Shown piece after piece: positions 6,964-15,800 of a stretch of 64,000 bases of DNA. Source of the DNA: Chryseobacterium gregarium DSM 19109 (GTDB lineage Bacteria; Bacteroidota; Bacteroidia; Flavobacteriales; Weeksellaceae); assembly GCF_000430845.1 (NCBI RefSeq), contig NZ_AUMU01000017.1, forward strand, positions 1 to 64,000, written 5' to 3'. Each line of letters opens with the position of its first letter. Position 1 is the first letter of the stretch. The position numbers and the translations under genes are program-made. Below the pieces are notes generated by a model. It was not told where the DNA came from and did no database searches. It saw only the letters and a list, made by a program, of their open reading frames with translations.

Positions 6964-9900
6964 GATTTTTATGCTTTTGCTTCTCCTGCTGAATTGTTCG
7001 GGTATTTTTGCCCAGAAATATTATGATGAACAGTGGAAGGAGGTAGCGGAAGGATATAAAAACGGAATGTTTAAGTCGAGCTTTCCCATCATTCTGGAGA
7101 TTCAGAAAAAAGCCATTCGGGATAAAAACGCATTACAGCTGATCCGTTCTCTGAAAGCAGAATTCGCCATTTATAAAGATACGCAGGACGATCCGAAAAA
7201 TGATTACGCTTCGGTTTTCTTTTCTAAAATTAAAAATACTGAAAATCAGCTGAAAGGCGATGATCTGCTGTTTTTTAAAATATTGGAAATCGAGTTTTTT
7301 GAAGGCTACATGAATGCCAGCCAATGGCAGATTCTGCAGCGTACCAATCTTGCCAAAAGCGATATCACTGAACTGGAATCCTGGACGAAGCTTGATTTTA
7401 AAAATTATTACACGGAAAAATTAAGCGAATTAAATAAAGCGGATGCCCAACTGAAACAAATTCAGTTAGAAAAATATAAAGATGTTTTTGCCAAAGAAAA
7501 AGATTTTGAATTTTTTCCTACCCTTTATGATTGGAAAACAAAGAAAAATATTGAATTCCTGAAGAATGAGTTTTTGTTTACAAAGAATGAATTGAAGGAA
7601 AACCAAAAGACCATATTATCATTATATCAGGACCTGATTACTTTTAATAACAACAACCCGAAACTTTATTTTCAGTTTGAAAAATTAAATTTCCGGAATC
7701 AGATTGCTAATGATAAAAAGTATACCGATAAACTGAAAGAGCTCATCAATTCACCGGTAAAAGGAGATTACAAAATCATGATCGCCGTAACCGCAGCCTC
7801 TCTTCTGCATAACGAAAAAAACTCCCGGGAAGCCGTGCAGCTGATCGATCAGGTAAAAGCAGAATATCAGGATTCCCAATTCATCAATCATTTGATATCG
7901 CTGGAGAATAATATCAGAGCTTCCGGCCTGCAGGTTTTTTATGAAGAAAACAACCTGCCGGATCAGCCGGTTCACCTCGTTGCCAAGCATAGGAATGCAG
8001 ATCATTTCAGCATTAAAATTTACCGGGTGAATGATTTTAAGAACCAGTTGCCCTATCTGCAATCCCTCGGCTACGATGAATATTATAAAAAAATAAATAA
8101 AACGCTATTCCGTACCAATACATTTACCTTACCGGGTCTGAACGATTACCAGGAGCATACAACGTCTCTGGAGATGAAATCTCTTCCCAAAGGAATGTAC
8201 GTCGGTGAATACATCAACGGATCAGAAGTTTCTAAATTTTTGTTTGTCATTACCTCTTCAAGGGTCATTTTTGATGAAAAAAGAAATTATATACTGGTTT
8301 CAAGGGAAAACGGCGCCTCAAAGAACAATACCCTGCTCGAATATTACAGGTTTATGGATTATTCTAAAACCAGCGAAACACCGGTTCTGATAAAAACGGA
8401 TGGGGCAGGGAAATTTTCAGGGCAATTAAACTGGAATGATTCAAATTATCTGGTCTATGCTCCCGGTTCCAATGATTTTAATATACTCAGAAGAGAATAT
8501 AATGATTGGGAAAGGGAATGGAAACGGGATCCTCAAATTCAGATTTTCCTCGACAGACAAATTTACAGACCCGGGCAAACCGTTTATTTCAAGGCCATCG
8601 CAACATATCCTGACTATGAAAAAAGATCTGATTTTGTCATGAAGGATGATGAACAGGAAATTTCTTTGTATGATGCTAATGATCAGAAAATGACATCACA
8701 AAAATTCAAAACCAATGAATTCGGCTCTTACACCGGAAGTTTTGTCCTTCCCAAAGATCGTCTTAACGGAAAGTTTTCCCTTCGGGGCAGAAGTGAGACG
8801 AGAAGTAATATGGATGGATCTGTCGCTTTTTCAGTTGAAGAATACAAGCGTCCGAAATTTGAAATTATTTTTGATACGATTAAAAACGAATATAAATACG
8901 GGCAGGCCATCGAATTGAAAGGAAAAGTCATGACTTTTTCAGGAATCCCTCTGAGCAATTCAACCATTAATTTTGATATTAAAAGAGAAAACATCCGCTA
9001 TAGGTATTTCTGGTGGTATCCGTATGATTCGGGCAATGAAAATACGGTTTTGGGAAAGGCCGAAACCAATGAAAAAGGAGAATTTACCATCAAAATCGAT
9101 CTTAAAAAAGATGAAAATACGGAAGGAATCCAGGTACATAACTATCATGTGAATGCTTCCTTAACCGACGTCAACGGAGAAACCCAGTCTGCCGAAACGG
9201 ATGTGAAAGTGGCTTCGGTTTCCCATTATCTGAAAGCGAATGATATCAAAGAGGAATTTGCCGAAAATGAGGTCAAACTCAAAGTGGAAGCTTTCAATTA
9301 TAACGATATTGCCCTGACGAAAAGTTACCAGGTAAAACTGATGAAACTTCAGGAACCTCAACGGGTTTTAAGGGATAATTTCAAAAATGTGATCCAGGAC
9401 CTGCCGAAACTTTCGAAAGAAGAATTCTTAGCAAAATTCCCGCATGACCGTTATGATAAATTTGATGATAAAAAGAACTGGAAAGTTGAAAGAGTTGTTT
9501 CAGAACGCATCGAAAATACCAAAAGCCTTAATCTGGGGAAACTGGAAGCCGGAGAATACCGGCTTGAGCTTTATAACATTGAAGGAAAAGATACGGTAAA
9601 AGTACAGCAGGATTTCGGGGTCTGGAGCAAGAAAGGTGTGGGAAAGAGCCAGTTTCCGTTTTTGAAAATTATCGGCCCGGAAGAGCCGGTTTCAAGGGGG
9701 GCTCAGGCTTTAGTCTATGTATATTCTAAAATTCCGGATGCTGTGGTCCATATTTATCTGCAGGATGGAACCGGCGATACTAAGTTTGAAAACGGTAAGT
9801 TTAACAATGGTTTATTGGTTTATAAACTTCCGGTTTCTCAGGATAAAAGGATTGTGAAATACAATGTTCAGTTTTCAGTTGTTCATTACAATGATGTTCA

Positions 9901-12841
9901 GAATCAGTTTGTTAATATCAATGTGAAAGACGCAGATGATCCGCTGAAAATTGAACTGACCACCTTCCGTGATAAGCTCGAGCCCAATTCAAAAGAAAAA
10001 TGGAGCATAAAAATCACCGGGAAAAGCAAAGAAAAAACAGTTGCCGAAGTTCTGGCCAATATGTACGATAAATCCCTGGATAAATTTGCGCCCAACACTT
10101 ATGCATTCAGCACCCTATATAAGCCTCAGAATATCGTAAGGGATTTTAATATCCGGTCTTATCCAAGCGTTTTATACTGGAACCAGAAAATCAAATACCT
10201 GGAAGGTAAAAATGTGTATCAGCCGCAATTTTCATGGTTTGATAAAAATATTTTCTTTGACCTGATGCTGAAATACGGATTGATAAAAGATACGGACGGT
10301 GACGGCGTAGACGATGAACACGACGAGTGTCCTACCGTTCCGGGACAGGAGTATTATAAAGGATGCCCTGCCTCATCAAGAAACGTACAATCAAGGATTT
10401 CTGAAGAAGTTGTTTTATCAAAGGTATCTGCAAGATTCGAGAGTACGGACGGAGACGGAGTCTTAGATAAAGACGATGCTCGTCAAAAAGCAGAAAAACC
10501 TAAAGAAGACCCGGAAAATGTTCAGGCCCGTAAAAACCTTAACGAAACCGCATTTTTCTATCCTCAGTTGAAAACCGATGCCAATGGAAACGTAAATTTT
10601 GAATTTACCACACCTGAAGCACTCACAAAATGGAAATTAATGTTTCTGGCTCATACGACAGATGCGAGAAGCGCGGTGTTGGAACAGGATATCATTACCC
10701 GGAAGAAATTTTCGGTGACACCGAATTATCCGAGATTTCTAAGAGAAGGGGATGAGCTGAATTTTCAGGCAAAAATTTCCAACCTTGAAGATAAAGCGCT
10801 TGCGGGTTCGGCATCTTTACAGATTTTAAATGCGGAAACCAATGAAGATATTTCCGCACTGTTCGGAATCATTTCTGTGCAGAATTTTGAGGTGAATGCG
10901 GCTGGAAATGCTGTCATAAGCTGGAATTTAAAGGCTCCTTTCAATAAAGTAAGCTCAGTTATTATTAAAGTGGTGGCCAAAGCAGGCGAATATTCAGACG
11001 GCGAACAGATTCCTGTCGGAATATTATCCAACAGAATGCTGCTGACAGATGCGCTTCCGGTTTTTGTAAAAGAAGGACAGACGAAAACGTTTACCCTGGA
11101 AAGTTTAAAGAATAATACATCCGCAACAGTAGCGAATTTCAGCAATACCCTGGAACTGAAAACCAATCCGGTCTGGGAAATTATTTTTGCGCTTCCGAAT
11201 TTAAGCGACAACTTAAATATATCTTCCGATGCCATATTCAACACCTGGTTTGCCGATGTAGTGGGCTCTGAGATATTTAAAGCCAACCCAAGAATGCAGG
11301 CTGTATTCAGTGAATATAAAAATGCGGATCAGCTGAAAAGCAATCTTGAAAAAAATCAGGAGCTGAAACAATTGCTTTTGGAGGAAACCCCATGGGTACT
11401 GCAGTCCCAGTCTGAAACCGAAACGATGAACAGCCTTTCAAGGCTTTTTGATGTGAGTGCTATGAGAAGTTCAATCAATAAAGACTGGTCACATTTAAAA
11501 CAATACCAAAACGGCGACGGCGGTTTCCCGTGGCTTCCCGGTTTTGAAAGTTCGTACACCAGTTCTTTATACATTCTGAGAAACTTAGGAAAAATGAATG
11601 AGTGGCTGAAAGACGATATTTCTTTGTACCAGACAGATCAGGATGCCATGGTTGCAAGATTGATCGGTTATATTGATTCTGAACTTGAAAAATACTGGAA
11701 AGAAAGCGAAGACAGTCCGTGGAGCAATTTTGCACTGGATTACCTGGATACCCGACGGTATTGGGAAAAGCAGTATCCGCTTTCAGGAAAAGGACAATTA
11801 TTGAAATCGATGATCATCAACCGTTCTGAGAAGTTCAAATTTACAGATCTTACGTTCTACGGATTACACAGATCTGCATTGATTTTTGATCATTACGGCT
11901 TGAAAAAACCTTCCGACAGGCTGATCAGCTACATCAAAGAAACTTCCACCTCTTCGGAAACACAGGGCATTTACTGGAAACAGAATTTCAATGACTGGGG
12001 CTGGTACAATTCTAAAACCGTGAACCACGCCGGAGCCATAGAAGCTTTAAATAAACTGGATGCTAAAGATGTGAATTTTATTGAAGAAGCCAAAGTCTGG
12101 CTGGCCACTCAGAAAGAGGTGAATTCGTGGGGGAATTCAAGAAATACAGCAGAAGTTGTTTACGTTATGATGAATTCCGGGAAATCATGGACAGGAACAG
12201 AATCCGATAAAGCAACCGTTATTTGGGGTGGTAAAGAAGTGATTCCGCAGACAAAAACTACGGGATATCTTAAACAAACTATAAAAACTGATGTGTTGGA
12301 TAAAAACTTAGGAACCGTTACCATAACAAAACCTGGCCCGGGAATTGTTCAGGGAGGATTATTCTGGCAGTATTTTGAAAACCTGGACGAGGTGAAATCT
12401 ACCGAAACCTATATTGCTATGACAAGAGAATATTACAAAAAAGTAAAAACAACGAATGGCGATCAATTGGTTAAGATTGAGGAAAAAAGCCCGCTGACGG
12501 TTGGTGATAAAATAACCGTAAGAATGATTTTAGACAGCGACCGGCCGATGCAGTATGTGCATCTGAAAGATATGAGAGCAGCAGGACTGGAGCCTGTAGA
12601 TGTGATTTCAGGTTACCAGTGGAAGAATAATCTTGGGTATTATCAGGCAACCAAAGATGCCTCGACGAACTTTTATATTTATTATATGCCGAAAGGAAAA
12701 TATGTTTTTGAATACGATCTGATCTGCAACGCTTCCGGAAGTTTTTCAAGCGGTTTTGCAACGCTGCAGAATTATTACGCGTCTCAGATGAATGCCAGAA
12801 CAAAAGGCAATAAAATTGAAATTAAAAAATCAACACCATAA
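6947..12841 (+). CDS. Alpha-2-macroglobulin-family protein, paralog 1 (TSP3-like insert)
   Basis: This 1964-aa protein has a signal peptide (about 1-23). A helical N-terminal part is followed by macroglobulin repeats including the MG2 signature DRQIYRPGQTVYFKA (near 535), the A2M region NLNETAFFYPQL (near 1195), and a C-terminal helical thioester-domain-like toroid (about 1400-1750). Where the family has C-x-E-Q-T-F this protein reads ISSDAIF (near 1425), so the Cys-Gln thioester cannot form. The central bait-like segment holds a calcium-binding TSP3-like motif, DTDGDGVDDEHDECP (near 1115), and a second DGDGVLDKDD (near 1165). The family traps or inhibits proteases; periplasmic or surface protection is inferred. 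Paralog 2 follows 4 bp downstream. Confidence 0.85.
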   Translation: MKRFSKIFMLLLLLLNCSGIFAQKYYDEQWKEVAEGYKNGMFKSSFPIILEIQKKAIRDKNALQLIRSLKAEFAIYKDTQDDPKNDYASVFFSKIKNTENQLKGDDLLFFKILEIEFFEGYMNASQWQILQRTNLAKSDITELESWTKLDFKNYYTEKLSELNKADAQLKQIQLEKYKDVFAKEKDFEFFPTLYDWKTKKNIEFLKNEFLFTKNELKENQKTILSLYQDLITFNNNNPKLYFQFEKLNFRNQIANDKKYTDKLKELINSPVKGDYKIMIAVTAASLLHNEKNSREAVQLIDQVKAEYQDSQFINHLISLENNIRASGLQVFYEENNLPDQPVHLVAKHRNADHFSIKIYRVNDFKNQLPYLQSLGYDEYYKKINKTLFRTNTFTLPGLNDYQEHTTSLEMKSLPKGMYVGEYINGSEVSKFLFVITSSRVIFDEKRNYILVSRENGASKNNTLLEYYRFMDYSKTSETPVLIKTDGAGKFSGQLNWNDSNYLVYAPGSNDFNILRREYNDWEREWKRDPQIQIFLDRQIYRPGQTVYFKAIATYPDYEKRSDFVMKDDEQEISLYDANDQKMTSQKFKTNEFGSYTGSFVLPKDRLNGKFSLRGRSETRSNMDGSVAFSVEEYKRPKFEIIFDTIKNEYKYGQAIELKGKVMTFSGIPLSNSTINFDIKRENIRYRYFWWYPYDSGNENTVLGKAETNEKGEFTIKIDLKKDENTEGIQVHNYHVNASLTDVNGETQSAETDVKVASVSHYLKANDIKEEFAENEVKLKVEAFNYNDIALTKSYQVKLMKLQEPQRVLRDNFKNVIQDLPKLSKEEFLAKFPHDRYDKFDDKKNWKVERVVSERIENTKSLNLGKLEAGEYRLELYNIEGKDTVKVQQDFGVWSKKGVGKSQFPFLKIIGPEEPVSRGAQALVYVYSKIPDAVVHIYLQDGTGDTKFENGKFNNGLLVYKLPVSQDKRIVKYNVQFSVVHYNDVQNQFVNINVKDADDPLKIELTTFRDKLEPNSKEKWSIKITGKSKEKTVAEVLANMYDKSLDKFAPNTYAFSTLYKPQNIVRDFNIRSYPSVLYWNQKIKYLEGKNVYQPQFSWFDKNIFFDLMLKYGLIKDTDGDGVDDEHDECPTVPGQEYYKGCPASSRNVQSRISEEVVLSKVSARFESTDGDGVLDKDDARQKAEKPKEDPENVQARKNLNETAFFYPQLKTDANGNVNFEFTTPEALTKWKLMFLAHTTDARSAVLEQDIITRKKFSVTPNYPRFLREGDELNFQAKISNLEDKALAGSASLQILNAETNEDISALFGIISVQNFEVNAAGNAVISWNLKAPFNKVSSVIIKVVAKAGEYSDGEQIPVGILSNRMLLTDALPVFVKEGQTKTFTLESLKNNTSATVANFSNTLELKTNPVWEIIFALPNLSDNLNISSDAIFNTWFADVVGSEIFKANPRMQAVFSEYKNADQLKSNLEKNQELKQLLLEETPWVLQSQSETETMNSLSRLFDVSAMRSSINKDWSHLKQYQNGDGGFPWLPGFESSYTSSLYILRNLGKMNEWLKDDISLYQTDQDAMVARLIGYIDSELEKYWKESEDSPWSNFALDYLDTRRYWEKQYPLSGKGQLLKSMIINRSEKFKFTDLTFYGLHRSALIFDHYGLKKPSDRLISYIKETSTSSETQGIYWKQNFNDWGWYNSKTVNHAGAIEALNKLDAKDVNFIEEAKVWLATQKEVNSWGNSRNTAEVVYVMMNSGKSWTGTESDKATVIWGGKEVIPQTKTTGYLKQTIKTDVLDKNLGTVTITKPGPGIVQGGLFWQYFENLDEVKSTETYIAMTREYYKKVKTTNGDQLVKIEEKSPLTVGDKITVRMILDSDRPMQYVHLKDMRAAGLEPVDVISGYQWKNNLGYYQATKDASTNFYIYYMPKGKYVFEYDLICNASGSFSSGFATLQNYYASQMNARTKGNKIEIKKSTP

Positions 12842-12845
12842 ATCA

Positions 12846-15800
12846 ATGAAAAATATTAAGATTTTAATAATACTCATGTGCTTTGGAATTTTCAATACAC
12901 TCCAGGCCCAGAAATATTATGATGAACAGTGGAAAAAAATAGAAGACGGCGACAAAAAAGGAGCATATAAATCTAATCTTCCCCTTATATTGGATATTCA
13001 GAAACGGGCCATGAAAGAAAATAATGCATTGCAGCTAATCCGGTCTTTAAAAGGCGAGTTCAGCATTGTGAACAGGACGGCAGATGATGACCAGAATGCT
13101 GCTGCCTCAAAATTTTTCACTAAAATCCAGAATGCCAGGAGACCTTTAAAAGGGGAAGACAAAATCATATTTGACGTTCTGCTCAACGGTTTTTTCCTGG
13201 ATTATTACAACCAGAACCTGTGGAGGATAAACAGCAGAACCGGTTTGAATTCCCAGGATGTTTCACAAATAGAAACCTGGAGCAAACTGGATTTTAAAAA
13301 TTACCTGATTAAAAATTTTCAGCAGCTTGATCAGCAGAAAGCTGAAATGAAAAAAACGGCTTTGGTAAAATATAAAGATCTTTTCCTGAATACAAAAGAT
13401 ATTAACTATTTCCCGACTTTAGCAGACTGGTATGCCCTGAAAAAAATTGCTTTCCTGTCCGGCAACGGGCTTTTCACAAAAAATGAGCTTGCAGAAAACA
13501 GAAAACAGATTGATGTTATTTTTGATGAGCTGATCGCGCAGAACAACGGAAATCCGAAGCTGTACTTTATGCATCAGAAGCTGGAAGAGAACTGCCGTTT
13601 CAGTCAGTGCAAAGATAAACTGCAACAGCTTCAGGCCCTTGTGAAATCAAGTACAGAAGGGGATTACAAGGTTTTAATAATGGATCAGATCATGTCTGAA
13701 TTCATTGAGAAAAAGCAGGCAAAAGCAGCTTTGTCCATTGCCGCTGAAGCAAAGTCCCAATACCCGAAATCCCCTTTTATTGAAAATATTAAAAATACGG
13801 AAGCGCAGATCACCGTGCCTTCTCTTGTTTTTCATTATGAACAGCAGACGCAGCCCAACCTGCCGGTTCATTTTGTCGTGGACCACAAAAATGTTTCAGA
13901 ATTTTCTTTAACTATTTATGAAGTAAAACAGGATTTTGCCTCTTTTTTTCCCTATGCCCTGAATTCTGATACAGGTTTATATGGGAATATTAAAAAAAGC
14001 CTGATAAGAAAAGAAACCTACCGGCTGACAGACTCCAAAGATTATCAGAGCCACTCGACTTCTCTGGAAATAAAACCTCTTCCTTCAGGAATTTATATCG
14101 CAGAATATACAGTCTCGGAAGGAAAGAGTGAAAACCGCCAGAATTTCTATTTCCTGATTTCCAATAATAAAATTATTTATCAGAACAAATCCGGTCGTAA
14201 CACTGATTCTGACCAACTTAAACTGGTAAACAGTGAAAACGGCAAACCGGTTACCGGTGAAAACCTCACCTTTTATGAATCTGTAAATGGCAAAAGCCTG
14301 ACCCGGACTTCCGGTAAAACAGATGAGAAAGGCGTTTTCAGATTTCCGGCAGGTAAAGAATATTACAGAACCTATCTCGTTCAGCAGGCCAGAACCAATG
14401 ATTATCAGATCCTGCATGTTTACGGGGAATATAATTACGCTGATGAAAACCTTAATAAACAAACCCGAACCAAAGCTCAGATCTTTACGGACAGAGCCAT
14501 CTACAGGCCCGGACAAACGGTTTATTTCAAAGTCATTGATACGAAAATTGATAAAGAAATCGAATCTGTAGCATCAGGATTAAAACAGAAGATCATTTTA
14601 ACGGATGCCAACGGGCAGGAAATCTCCAGCCAAAACTTTACCACCAATGAATTCGGTTCTTACCACGGCAGTTTTATTCTTCCTAAAGGAAAGCTGAACG
14701 GAACCTTTTTTCTGAGAACGGATAATGAAACACAGGGATCTAAGGATATTCAGGTTGAAGAATATAAAAGGCCGAAATTCGAAGTGACTCTTGAGCCGGT
14801 AAAAGATGAATACAAATACGGGCAAACGATCGAATTAAAAGGGAAGGCAATGATGTTTTCCGGAGTTGCCCTGAGCAATACGACGGTACATTATGAAATT
14901 AAAAAACATAACATCCGCTGGCGGTATTTCAGCGGCTATCCTCAGGGTAATGATAATGAGAATTCGGTTCTGGGAGAGGCTGAAACCAATGAAAAAGGAG
15001 AGTTTACGATTCGCCTGGCTCTTAAAAAAGACGAAAATATTGAAGGCATTCAGATTGATAATTATGAAATCAATGCTTCGGTAACGGATATCAACGGGGA
15101 AAGCCAGTCAGCGCAAACGAACCTGAAAGTGGCCTCCGTTTCACATTACATCAAGGCAGATGAGATCAGAAATACCTTTACCGATGAAAATGTCAAACTG
15201 AAGGTCGAGACTAAGAACTATAATGAGCAAAGTCTTAAAAAGCCGTATCAGGTAAAGCTTTCCAGACTTGAGACACCGGACAGGTTTATAAGGAATAATT
15301 TTACAGCAGAAGTTCAGGATCTGCCGAAATTCTCAAAAGCAGAATTCATCAGCAGATTCCCGCATGATTTGTTTGATCAGAATGAAGAGGTAAAAAACCG
15401 GAAGGCCTCATCTGTTATTTTAGACGGAGTGAAGCGAAGTGAAGCATCTCTTGATCTCGGAAAATTGGAACCGGGGGATTATCAGCTCGAACTCTATAAT
15501 ATTGAAGGAAGAGATACGATAAAAAGTGCTCAGAATTTCAGTGTCTGGGATAAAGGCGCTTTAAAATCCGATCAGAAAACATTCCTGACGGTTGTGGAAC
15601 CTGAAAATGAGTTTCCAAGAGGCGGAAAAGCAAAAGTGTATGTATATTCTGCAATTCCCGATGCGCTGGTAAATATTTTCATTCAGGACGGTTCGGGGAA
15701 AACCACTACGGATGTCCGAAGTTTCAGAAACGGTGTTCTGGAATATACCGTTGATATTCCCACTGATAAGACAGTTTCGTCTTTAAATATTCAGTTCCAG

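Noticed and set aside
12792..12845. Upstream ATG extension of macroglobulin paralog 2
   Set aside because: It overlaps the end of paralog 1 and precedes a perfect signal peptide starting at ATG 12846.
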